Positions 1 to 4,920 of a stretch of DNA of 8,745 nt are shown here, one piece after another (the stretch's first letter is position 1; the number at the start of each line of letters is the position of its first letter). Both the position numbers and the translations under genes were made by a program. Below the pieces are notes generated by a model, which was not told the DNA's origin, made no database searches, and saw only the letters and a program-made list of their open reading frames with translations. The DNA is from Omnitrophica bacterium GWA2_52_8 (GTDB taxonomy: Bacteria; Omnitrophota; Omnitrophia; Omnitrophales; Aquincolibacteriaceae): NCBI GenBank assembly GCA_001804025.1, contig MHFC01000116.1, forward strand, positions 1 through 8,745, given 5' to 3'.

Positions 1-681
1 ATGGATATAGGCATCCAGGAAACGCGCCACTTTGAGCTCGCCCTTCCGGCGGGAAGTGTTTTTCAGTTTGAAGCGGGACAATTCCTGAACATCATGGTCC
101 CGGCCGCGGGCGCTAACCCGGCCTTCAAGCGGCCCTATTCGATTGCCTCTCCGCCTCATTGGGCCAACCGCATCGACTTGTGCTGGAAGCGCATTCATGG
201 CGGCAAGGCCACGGAATATCTGTGGGGCCTCAAGCAGGGTGACACGATCAAGGTTCAGGGCCCCCTTGGCCGCTTCGTGCTGAAACGGCCGCTGCCCAAG
301 CGCATTATCTTCGTTTCCACCGGTACCGGAATCGCCCCCTTCCGCTCGATCATCGCCTGGCTGCTCGAGCAGGAAAAGCCTGCCATTGAAATCCACAATC
401 TCTTCGGGAACCGCTACGACGAGGACATTTTATATCTCGAGGAATTTGAGTCCTGGGCCAAAAAGAACCCGAACTTTCACAATATTTTCACGGTTTCCCG
501 CCCAAAAAAGTGGACGGGCGAAAAAGAATATGTCCAAAACCTGATCAAGAAATACTTTCCTCAGCCCGACAGCACGCACATCTATATTTGCGGCCTTACG
601 AAAATGATCGAAGAAGTCGTCCAAACTGCGACGGCCCTCGGCTACGCCAAAGACCAGATCTTCTACGAAAAATACGACTAA
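1..681 (+). CDS. FNR-like flavin/NAD(P)H oxidoreductase (probably 5' partial)
   Basis: This is an oxidoreductase of the ferredoxin-NADP reductase superfamily. It would move electrons between NAD(P)H and an acceptor through bound flavin, probably in the cytoplasm. Of the 226 visible residues, 1-95 are the flavin-binding beta-barrel: GQF at 26-28, and RPYSIAS at 44-50, the RxYS motif that holds the flavin. Residues 100-226 are the nucleotide-binding domain: STGTGIAPFRS at 106-116, YICG at 195-198, and the C-terminal FYEKYD typical of the family. No 2Fe-2S cysteine cluster follows, so this is the reductase part only. The ATG coincides with the first base of the window, and the protein enters the first barrel strand at once. 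Several N-terminal residues and the true start are therefore probably upstream. The partner (ferredoxin, flavodoxin or an oxygenase) cannot be told. The family call is secure; the substrate is not known. Confidence 0.88.
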   Translation: MDIGIQETRHFELALPAGSVFQFEAGQFLNIMVPAAGANPAFKRPYSIASPPHWANRIDLCWKRIHGGKATEYLWGLKQGDTIKVQGPLGRFVLKRPLPKRIIFVSTGTGIAPFRSIIAWLLEQEKPAIEIHNLFGNRYDEDILYLEEFESWAKKNPNFHNIFTVSRPKKWTGEKEYVQNLIKKYFPQPDSTHIYICGLTKMIEEVVQTATALGYAKDQIFYEKYD

Positions 682-684
682 CCC

Positions 685-921
685 GCATTTCTCATCACCA
701 ATGAGAAATGCCCTCGCGGAGGCTGTGGTGCAAATGGGCTTTTTCATTTGTACCACAGGGGTTGTCTTTTGCGCCCTGTTAAAACGCGGGCGCAAAACTT
801 TGGATGCAACCCTATGCGTCCAAAGCGGTTTTCTTATCGATTCACCTAATCGATGAGAAAACCGGACTAATGCCCCTTGACGCTTGAAATCGGGCGTTGC
901 CATTTCAAGCGGGCATAGTCC
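685..921 (+). ncRNA. Array of six consecutive long hairpins, candidate structured RNA or 3' UTR
   Basis: Six different hairpins follow each other almost without spacers, starting 4 nt after the oxidoreductase stop. H1 is 685-695/701-711 (11 bp). H2 is 723-736/745-758 (14 bp). H3 is 767-776/788-797 (10 bp). H4 is 798-808/815-825 (11 bp). H5 is 826-842/848-864 (17 bp). H6 is 865-890/902-920, about 19 bp with a 1-nt bulge and a 6-nt bulge. About two thirds of the bases are paired. H2, H4 and H5 each contain one imperfect pair (730-751, 805-818, 835-855). All three are G-U in plus-strand RNA and would be C-A mismatches on the other strand. This favours a plus-strand transcript, either a 3' UTR or a separate RNA. 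No run of T follows the stems, so they are not ordinary intrinsic terminators. I recognise no known RNA family. Structure is certain; function is inferred. Confidence 0.5.
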
Positions 922-998
922 CCTCTTCCCAGACATCATCGTAGTCGGTCATCTAAGTAATCGTTCAAAAGTCTTTTGATATTTGTGAGTTGTTATTT

Positions 999-1032
999 CC
1001 CTCTCCCGCCGGGAGAGGGTTAGGGTGAGGGG
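999..1032. repeat. CCCTCTCCC palindromic repeat, copy 1 (34 nt)
   Basis: CCCTCTCCC-gcc-GGGAGAGGG forms a 9-bp hairpin at 999-1019 and is followed by a tail, TTAGGGTGAGGGG. All 34 bases are identical to 1705-1738, and a related inverted version sits at 6587-6619. Such REP-like palindromes are dispersed in intergenic DNA of many bacteria. The sequence between 922 and 998 holds nothing beyond a small TCAAAAG/CTTTTGA inverted repeat at 964-978. Confidence 0.75.
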
Positions 1033-1065
1033 AAGCAACCTCATGTTAATTAAAAAAAATATTCC

Positions 1066-1193
1066 ACCCCTCATCCTCACCTTTTTGCATCCCGTCCGCC
1101 AAACAGCGTTGGCGGATCCGTCCTTCGGCGGACAGGGAGAAGGGAATGGTTAGTGGGCTAAACTCTTTTTCCTCTCCGCTCCGCCGAAGGACG
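1066..1193. repeat. Composite palindrome cluster with CGTCCTTCGGCGGA elements
   Basis: A degenerate CCCTCATCC repeat opens the segment. It is followed by nested palindromes: GTCCGCC at 1094-1100 can pair with GGCGGAC at 1127-1133, or CCGCCAA at 1096-1102 with TTGGCGG at 1109-1115. The 14-mer CGTCCTTCGGCGGA at 1119-1132 recurs exactly, inverted, at 1180-1193. A 23-nt relative (1111-1133) recurs with one difference at 6524-6546. This is a mosaic of short dispersed repeats with no coding evidence. Confidence 0.6.
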
Positions 1194-1268
1194 CCTGCCC
1201 GCAGCAGGCAGGGGAATCTCCGCGCGAGGCGGATCAGCCTCAGGCTGAGGCGGGCAGGCACAATTTCG
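1180..1268 (+). repeat. Dispersed repeat block C-A, copy 1
   Basis: Block C (about 1180-1213) has CCGCCGAAGGACG followed by a CCTGCC...GGCAGG palindrome. Block A (1231-1268) holds CCTCAG-g-CTGAGG and ends in CACAATTTCG. Both recur in the opposite orientation at 4281-4349. Block A matches 4281-4318 reversed at 37 of 38 bases. In this copy C and A are separated by about 17 nt; in the other they are nearly fused. Confidence 0.7.
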
Positions 1269-1271
1269 TGG

Positions 1272-1296
1272 ATCCCCGGCACAAGCATTCGGGGAT
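1272..1296. repeat. ATCCCCG/CGGGGAT hairpin repeat
   Basis: ATCCCCG at 1272-1278 pairs with CGGGGAT at 1290-1296. Related sequences lie at 4251-4278 (inverted, diverged) and as a half-copy at 1754-1769 (TGTCATCCCCGAATGT). Its right arm is also the first strand of the following 69-nt element, so the two repeats are fused here. Confidence 0.5.
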
Positions 1297-1358
1297 AACG
1301 AGGGCTTCATGGGCCCTCGTACTTCCCCGTGCTGGTTTAATGAAAAACCAGCCGGGGA
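1290..1358 (+). repeat. 69-nt structured repeat (element B), copy 1
   Basis: This element is identical at 59 of 69 bases, without gaps, to 4359-4427. It has two inner hairpins. Hairpin I pairs 1298-1305 with 1313-1320. Hairpin II pairs 1331-1338 with 1345-1352. The strand TCCCCG at 1324-1329 lies between them and can close a stem with 1290-1295 around hairpin I, or with 1353-1358 around hairpin II. Stem differences between the two copies are compensated on the partner strand. It may be a mobile palindromic repeat or a structured RNA; no protein is associated with it in the window. Confidence 0.65.
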
Positions 1359-1383
1359 CAAAACATTAAAAGACTTATGCATT

Positions 1384-1457
1384 GTTACTTAGTCCGACAC
1401 GCTGAGTACTGGCGCATAAGCGCCGGTAAAATCAAATGTCAGCCAGTACTAAATAAC
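1384..1457. repeat. Nested inverted repeat
   Basis: AGTACTGGC at 1405-1413 is matched by GCCAGTACT at 1442-1450. Outside it, 1384-1390 can pair with 1451-1457 with one mismatch. Inside, GGCGC at 1411-1415 can pair with GCGCC at 1420-1424, which competes for three bases. The fold is either a long imperfect stem or a branched form. No function is recognised. Confidence 0.45.
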
Positions 1458-1467
1458 TGAGCTTTTA

Positions 1468-1549
1468 CAAAATGGCCGGCGCCCATAGGGGACACTCAGT
1501 GAAATATTGAGTGTCCCCTATGGAAGCACGCCGCCGGCTGGCCATTTTG
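1468..1549. repeat. 82-nt imperfect palindrome, MITE- or REP-like
   Basis: The core stem pairs 1483-1498 with 1508-1523, 16 perfect pairs including GGGGACACTCA and its complement. It is continued by 1478-1481/1532-1535 and by ten pairs, 1468-1477/1540-1549. Bulges lie only on the right side. GGGGACACT-type palindromes are, from general memory, often seen as REP sequences mobilised by Y1 (IS200-type) transposases. No such gene is present here. It could instead be a bidirectional transcription barrier between convergent genes. Confidence 0.55.
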
Positions 1550-1589
1550 CAAAGGTCCTGAAATTAGGAGAATAGGGTTTGATCTATTA

Positions 1590-1678
1590 CCCTCTCCCTT
1601 CGGGAATTAGCGTTGCATAAAACAAGAGTATTTTTAACACCCCCTCATCCTGGCCTTCTCCTATCCATTGGGAGAAGG
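1590..1678. repeat. Degenerate CCCTCTCCC-type repeats
   Basis: A truncated copy, CCCTCTCCCTTCGGGA, lies at 1590-1605. A second relative follows at 1640-1678, with CCTTCTCC at 1654-1661 pairing with GGAGAAGG at 1671-1678 after a CCCCTCATCC lead. These look like decayed members of the 34-nt family found intact on either side. Confidence 0.45.
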
Positions 1679-1704
1679 AACTTCAAAACTCTTTCTCCAA
1701 TACC

Positions 1705-1738
1705 CCCTCTCCCGCCGGGAGAGGGTTAGGGTGAGGGG
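1705..1738. repeat. CCCTCTCCC palindromic repeat, copy 2 (34 nt)
   Basis: This is an exact copy of 999-1032 in the same orientation: 9-bp stem, gcc loop and TTAGGGTGAGGGG tail. Perfect identity beside decayed relatives suggests recent copying or gene conversion. Confidence 0.75.
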
Positions 1739-1784
1739 CATTGATTTCATCTTTGTCATCCCCGAATGTCTGGCTCCAAGCTAA

Positions 1785-1797
1785 CCGGCTTTGCCGG
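1785..1797. terminator. Small CCGGC-ttt-GCCGG hairpin after the SIMPL gene
   Basis: A 5-bp GC stem lies 5 nt past the SIMPL stop codon. Read on the minus strand it is not followed by a run of T; read on the plus strand it is followed by a T-rich stretch (1801-1808). It may be a weak terminator for either direction. Together with the other palindromes it is the only candidate end for the SIMPL transcript. Confidence 0.25.
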
Positions 1798-1802
1798 CAG
1801 TT

Positions 1803-2531
1803 TTATTTAACAAAATAGTTCACTTCAACCAGGCTTTTGATCTCCTTGTCGATGCTCGTCGTATCATTCATGCCGTAGTCCGAAACATCATTGGAGTTGA
1901 GCGGCGTAATCTGAAAAACCCCCACCCGCATGTCCGAGACATTTCCCAGCCGGAATCGTCCGTTTTTTGACAGCACCTCGGCGCGTTCCTTGGCATTGGA
2001 GGCGGCCTTCCCGATCATTTCGATCTTCAATTCTTCGAGCTTTGTGTAAAGGAACTCGGGACTGACCACCCGCAATTCGATCCCTTTCCCCAGCAAGTCC
2101 CCGGCCTCCGTTGCAATCTGCTGCACCCGGAGGACGTCTGGCGACCGAACCTTAAACGATTGGCTCACCACAAAATGGTCGAGTTCCGGCGTATCATACC
2201 CTTTCTCATTGACCTTGTAACGCTCCTGTACCGACACCGGTTCAAGCCGGATGTCCGCTTCCGGAAAATGAAACCCGTCAATGAACTGACGGACAATTTC
2301 CCGGTCGAAGGCCAGTTTGTCATAGGCCAGCTTCAGGTCCGCATTTTTAGCCATAATCACCGTTTCAAAGGTTCCGAGATCGGCCTTGATCCCCTTTTTC
2401 GCATAACCCGTTACATTCACAAACCCGTTTTTCTTGATCGAAAGCGCGGTGTCCGAACCCACCCTGGCAATCCAGATCAGGGTGGCGCATACGGCGACCG
2501 TCACGGCAAATACAGTCATGATTTTTTTCAT
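1803..2531 (-). CDS. SIMPL (DUF541) domain protein, exported or membrane-anchored
   Basis: This 242-residue protein has a hydrophobic N-terminal segment (about residues 4-24) after the charged MKK start, so it is probably anchored in the membrane or exported. The rest matches the SIMPL/DUF541 family. GFVNVTGYAKKGIKADLGTF at 36-55 is the typical first strand (VTG-A). A helical middle follows, and SLVEVNYFVK closes the protein as the last strand. Bacterial SIMPL proteins are periplasmic or surface proteins with no agreed biochemical role. The ATG at 2531 is supported by AAAGGAG at 2540-2546, 8 nt upstream. The gene stands alone after the cold-shock terminator, so it probably has its own promoter. 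The family call is good; the function is unknown. Confidence 0.82.
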   Translation of the reverse strand: MKKIMTVFAVTVAVCATLIWIARVGSDTALSIKKNGFVNVTGYAKKGIKADLGTFETVIMAKNADLKLAYDKLAFDREIVRQFIDGFHFPEADIRLEPVSVQERYKVNEKGYDTPELDHFVVSQSFKVRSPDVLRVQQIATEAGDLLGKGIELRVVSPEFLYTKLEELKIEMIGKAASNAKERAEVLSKNGRFRLGNVSDMRVGVFQITPLNSNDVSDYGMNDTTSIDKEIKSLVEVNYFVK

Positions 2532-2609
2532 CGGGAAGACTCCTTTCTTGAGACGAAACGCCTCCGTAAAGAGACCCCGGGCATACGCGCAGACGCCCCG
2601 GAAAAAGCG

Positions 2610-2638
2610 GCATTCCGGAATGCGCCGGGACCGTTATA
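2610..2638 (-). promoter_or_regulatory. Possible SIMPL-gene promoter and operator palindrome
   Basis: TATAAC (minus strand, 2638-2633) fits a -10 box at five of six bases, but no good -35 box lies at the right distance. Just downstream, at about the expected transcription start, is a perfect 14-bp palindrome, GCATTCCGGAATGC (2610-2623), which could be a repressor site. The region 2532-2793 otherwise holds no gene. Confidence 0.3.
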
Positions 2639-2793
2639 GATCAGATTGTTTTGGAATTTGCCAGCAGAACCGTCAAAAAATTCGGGCGAGTGGAGCTGAG
2701 CAGAAAAATTTTCGGCATCGCACCGGAAGAACTGAAGCCATGATTTAAATATTTTGTGAAAAAATGCGGACGAAAAAAAGCGGGCCGGCGGGC

Positions 2794-2829
2794 AAAAAAA
2801 AAGAGCCCGCGAAAACACGGGCTCTTTTT
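2794..2829 (-). terminator. Intrinsic terminator of the cold-shock gene
   Basis: On the minus strand the stem AAAAAGAGCCCG (2829-2818) pairs with CGGGCTCTTTTT (2809-2798) around an 8-nt loop and runs into nine T residues. It begins 20 nt past the cold-shock stop codon. This is a textbook rho-independent terminator and separates the gene from the SIMPL gene. Confidence 0.92.
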
Positions 2830-2848
2830 GACTTGCTAAACTTCAGGT

Positions 2849-3052
2849 TTACAGCTTAACGACGTTAGAAGCCTGGTCGCCTTTGGGGCCTTTGGTCACA
2901 TCAAACTGGACCTTGTCGCCTTCATTCAGCGACTTATAGCCTTCACCCTGAATCGCGGTATGATGGACGAAGACATCATTGCCGCCGTCACGGGCGATAA
3001 AACCAAAACCTTTAGCGTTGTTAAACCACTTCACTGTTCCTTGTGTTGCCAT
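2849..3052 (-). CDS. csp: Cold-shock protein (CspA family)
   Basis: This is a 67-residue single-domain OB-fold protein, the standard CspA length, which binds single-stranded RNA and DNA and acts as an RNA chaperone in the cytoplasm. [15 protein letters not shown] at 5-19 contains RNP1 (KGFGFI), and DVFVHH at 26-31 is RNP2. The end, [10 protein letters not shown], is typical. The start at 3052 was chosen because AAAGGAG (3062-3068) lies 9 nt upstream. An in-frame ATG at 3058 is only 3 nt from it. The open frame continues to 3136, but that extension matches no family member. The gene has its own terminator and a roughly 170-nt leader, as is common for cold-shock genes. Very secure. Confidence 0.96.
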   Translation of the reverse strand: MATQGTVKWFNNAKGFGFIARDGGNDVFVHHTAIQGEGYKSLNEGDKVQFDVTKGPKGDQASNVVKL

Positions 3053-3146
3053 ATTCATTTTCTCCTTTGAATTGAATAGTAAATAATGGCGGGTCCTTCT
3101 CACAGTTTTAAAGGCGTCCGGCGCTTTCATACGCACAAAACAACCC

Positions 3147-3186
3147 TAAAACAAAAAATTCGCAAGGCGGATATCCAACCTTGCGA
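3147..3186 (-). terminator. Terminator-like hairpin in the infA-csp gap
   Basis: On the minus strand TCGCAAGG (3186-3179) pairs with CCTTGCGA (3167-3160) over an 11-nt loop. It is followed by ATTTTTTGTTTT. It would end the FKBP-infA transcript about 130 nt past infA. However, it lies downstream of the best promoter (3232-3260) and upstream of the cold-shock start, so it could also act as an attenuator in the cold-shock leader. Confidence 0.65.
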
Positions 3187-3231
3187 TTTGAATCACTCCT
3201 CCATCTACTTACAAATTACTTAACTGATGGA

Positions 3232-3260
3232 AGTATGCCCGTAAATTATACGTTTGTCAA
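3232..3260 (-). promoter_or_regulatory. Candidate sigma-70 promoter for the cold-shock gene
   Basis: A perfect TTGACA (minus strand, 3260-3255) is followed after 17 nt by CATACT (3237-3232), which matches TATAAT at four of six bases. A perfect TATAAT (3250-3245) also occurs, but only 4 nt after the TTGACA, and nothing useful lies upstream of it. Transcription would start near 3225 and give a leader of about 170 nt. The region 3187-3318 has no gene. Confidence 0.5.
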
Positions 3261-3318
3261 ATACTAATTTACCTTTATTTATGCCCCCTGAAAGGCCCTT
3301 AAACCGGCCGCTCTAAGC

Positions 3319-3537
3319 CTACTTATTGCGCCAGATAATGCGCCCGCGGGCCAAATCATAGGGAGAAAGCTCAATTAAGACGGTGTCCCCGGCCAGAATA
3401 CGGATATGGCGGAATTTGAGCTTGCCCGCCGCGTAGGCCAGCACTTTATGGCCGTTTTCGAGATCTACACGGTACTGGGAGTTCGGCAAAACATCCGTCA
3501 CGACGCCTGAAACTTCGATGGCGTCCTTACCGGCCAT
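3319..3537 (-). CDS. infA: Translation initiation factor IF-1
   Basis: IF-1 binds the A site of the 30S subunit and helps IF-2 and IF-3 in start selection. The protein has 72 residues, exactly the usual bacterial length. The five-stranded OB fold is clear: [20 protein letters not shown] at 11-30, [18 protein letters not shown] at 45-62, and GRIIWR at 65-70. Residues 36-43 (AAGKLKFR) differ from the common SGKMRK form but keep a basic patch. The start overlaps the FKBP stop by one base (TAATG), and GAGG at 3548-3545 inside the FKBP gene is its ribosome binding site, so translation is coupled. Sitting behind an exported isomerase gene instead of among ribosomal protein genes is unusual. Confidence 0.96.
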   Translation of the reverse strand: MAGKDAIEVSGVVTDVLPNSQYRVDLENGHKVLAYAAGKLKFRHIRILAGDTVLIELSPYDLARGRIIWRNK

Positions 3538-4037
3538 TACATGACCTCAAGGACCTTAACATCCACATTCACGGTCTTGCCCGCTAAAGGATGATTAAAG
3601 TCGAGCGTCACCTTGTCCCCGTCAATACCCGTCACCTGGGCATAAACAGGTTTCCCGTCCGGAGAAGCGGCCGTCAAAATCGCACCGACTGCCAAATCGC
3701 CGGGAGGCAGTTTGGCGCGGTCCATCACCTGGATAGCCTGAGGATTGCGTTCCCCAAAGGCCTCGCCGGGACCGAGGGTAAAGGTCTTTTCATCGCCGGC
3801 CTTCATGCCTTCGACATTTTTCTGAAAGGCAGGCAGCATGCGTTCGTTGCCGAAATCAAATTCGATGGGGGTTTTCCCCTGGGTCGTGTCGAGAATTTCC
3901 TCGCCTGATTTGATGGTGTAATCCAGCTTCACCTTGCGTCCGGCGCCGAATACAAGCGCGTCCACGGCAAAAGACAATTGAGGCAGGGCCGATACGGCGG
4001 CAATTAAGGACAGGCACACAATAATGTTTTTATGCAT
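3537..4037 (-). CDS. Exported FKBP/SlyD-like peptidyl-prolyl isomerase
   Basis: This enzyme catalyses cis-trans isomerisation of proline peptide bonds and probably has chaperone activity. Of 166 residues, 1-24 form a signal peptide (MHK, hydrophobic core, SFA), so it should act outside the cytoplasm. The FKBP domain starts at [11 protein letters not shown] (36-46) and includes [13 protein letters not shown] (60-72) and [10 protein letters not shown] (77-86). The insert-in-flap region at about 95-140 and the DFNHPLAGK signature (146-154) place it with SlyD-type proteins. The metal-binding histidine tail of SlyD is absent. The start at 4037 has AGGAG (4047-4043) 5 nt upstream. The open frame runs on to 4109, but that extension would bury the signal peptide. 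It shares a one-base overlap with infA. Confidence 0.9.
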   Translation of the reverse strand: MHKNIIVCLSLIAAVSALPQLSFAVDALVFGAGRKVKLDYTIKSGEEILDTTQGKTPIEFDFGNERMLPAFQKNVEGMKAGDEKTFTLGPGEAFGERNPQAIQVMDRAKLPPGDLAVGAILTAASPDGKPVYAQVTGIDGDKVTLDFNHPLAGKTVNVDVKVLEVM

Positions 4038-4250
4038 AAAGACTCCTGGTGTCAGTGTTTTGATCTTAGATGATAGACTAAGAAAGATGAGAGGCCCGGC
4101 AAGCGGCAAGCAGAGTTCTTATCTAAGGGTCTAGCGATCCAGCGATCTCAAGCTATATTTGGTTGAGGGCGTAGTCTGCCTGACAAAAACCGCCTTGTCA
4201 AAGGCTATTCAATTCCCGGGCACCTACCACGTCATACTGTTCTTGCCTCT
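4038..4250. other. Non-coding leader of the FKBP gene
   Basis: No gene or convincing promoter is visible. Short direct repeats occur: GGCAAGC twice in tandem at 4098-4111, and AGCGATC at 4133-4139 and 4141-4147. A small TCTTAG/CTAAGA hairpin lies near 4065-4084. TTGACA-like hexamers on the minus strand near 4195 lack a matching -10 box at normal spacing. Confidence 0.4.
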
Positions 4251-4349
4251 TGTCATCCGAATGGTTTTATCGGAGATCTTCGAAATTGTGGCTGCCCGCC
4301 TCAGCCTGAGGCTGATCCCTGCCTGCAGCAGGCAGGCGCCTTTGGCGGA
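4251..4349 (-). repeat. Dispersed repeat block C-A with diverged hairpin, copy 2 (inverted)
   Basis: Read on the minus strand it runs CCGCC, CCTGCCTGC/GCAGGCAGG palindrome (4319-4337), block A (4318-4281) and a diverged form of the 1272-1296 hairpin (to 4251). The same order occurs on the plus strand at 1180-1296. Block A matches at 37 of 38 bases. The neighbouring 69-nt element keeps the same orientation in both places, so this block has been flipped relative to it. Confidence 0.7.
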
Positions 4350-4358
4350 AAATACATG

Positions 4359-4427
4359 CGGGAATGGCGAGGGCTTCATTAGCCCTCGCACTTTCCCGTG
4401 CCGGTTTAATGAAAAACCGGCCGGGAA
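4359..4427 (+). repeat. 69-nt structured repeat (element B), copy 2
   Basis: This is the second copy of 1290-1358. Hairpin I pairs 4367-4374 with 4382-4389. Hairpin II pairs 4400-4407 with 4414-4421. TTCCCG at 4393-4398 can pair with CGGGAA at 4359-4364 or with CGGGAA at 4422-4427. Hairpin I carries TTCATTA in its loop; hairpin II carries the same motif on the opposite strand. The element is therefore roughly symmetric around its central strand. Confidence 0.65.
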
Positions 4428-4473
4428 TGTCCGAAAAACAACGGCATCAAATGGTAGGCACCCTCAATTCCCT

Positions 4474-4920
4474 TTACTCATAAACGCGGTCGGGCAGTTC
4501 ATTTCGGTCCGATGGGTCCCGGGGAAAATAGTGCGCCAGTTTTTCTCCCGCTTCCAGGATACCTGCGACAAGCCCGCCGGCAAAATTTCCGGCGCCAAAT
4601 TCCGCCTGCATCTTGGCCGCCGTACTCTTCCAAAAACCTTCCCCCGCCGCCTTATAGATCCCGGTGTCCCCGAGAATGGCAAACTCATGCGTTTTCAGCG
4701 AAAGGTAAATCAGGACCCCGTTGCGCTTTTGGGTCCGGGACATGCCCAGCTTCTCAAATGTTTTGCGGGCCGCCGGCATCAAATTACCGCGCGCCTTGCG
4801 CTCCAGATAGATGCAAATCTCGCCCGACGTTTGGGCCTCGGCCTGGCGGATAGCCTCCGCGACTACGGCCTTTTCGTCTTTTGATAAAAAAGATTTTGGA
4901 TTTTCTTTTCTCTCTACCAT
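4474..4920 (-). CDS. Soluble TPM-domain protein
   Basis: This 148-residue protein is a TPM domain, the fold found in plant TLP18.3 and bacterial YgcG-like proteins. Typical features are SGEICIYLERKA at 32-43, RNGVLIYLSLKTHEFAILGD at 66-85 and a helical C-terminal part (about 93-130). It has no signal peptide or membrane segment, so it probably stays in the cytoplasm. Some TPM proteins have phosphatase activity; nothing here proves it. The start ATG overlaps the end of the larger TPM gene by 7 nt (ATGGTAG), and the only purine-rich stretch upstream is the glycine-codon run, so translation is probably coupled. It is the last gene of the lemA cluster. Confidence 0.86.
   Translation of the reverse strand: MVERKENPKSFLSKDEKAVVAEAIRQAEAQTSGEICIYLERKARGNLMPAARKTFEKLGMSRTQKRNGVLIYLSLKTHEFAILGDTGIYKAAGEGFWKSTAAKMQAEFGAGNFAGGLVAGILEAGEKLAHYFPRDPSDRNELPDRVYE

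Noticed and set aside
685..921. CRISPR array or integron attC sites
   Set aside because: The hairpins have no constant repeat sequence or constant spacing, and no cas or integrase gene is present.
430..939. 169-codon open frame on the minus strand
   Set aside because: It lies antisense to the end of the oxidoreductase and across the hairpin array. It resembles no protein family, and the stems explain its base pattern.
999..1738. Composite transposon bounded by the two 34-nt repeats
   Set aside because: There is no transposase frame between them, and similar palindromes occur elsewhere in the window, so they are members of a dispersed family rather than element ends.
682..1802. tRNA or other known RNA gene in the long gap
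   Set aside because: No TTCRANNC T-loop with an acceptor stem was found in this gap or the others.
3053..3136. N-terminal extension of the cold-shock protein
   Set aside because: The extra 28 residues match no family member, and a good ribosome binding site lies within this segment, pointing to the start at 3052.
3245..3250. Perfect TATAAT as the cold-shock -10 box
   Set aside because: The nearby TTGACA is only 4 nt away, and no -35-like hexamer occurs about 17 nt upstream. The CATACT box at 3232-3237 fits the spacing better.
4038..4109. Longer FKBP start at 4109
   Set aside because: It would put 24 residues before a normal signal peptide, and the internal ATG at 4037 has a proper ribosome binding site.
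4159..4884. 241-codon open frame on the plus strand
   Set aside because: It covers dispersed repeats and then the antisense of the soluble TPM gene, whose protein is clearly real.
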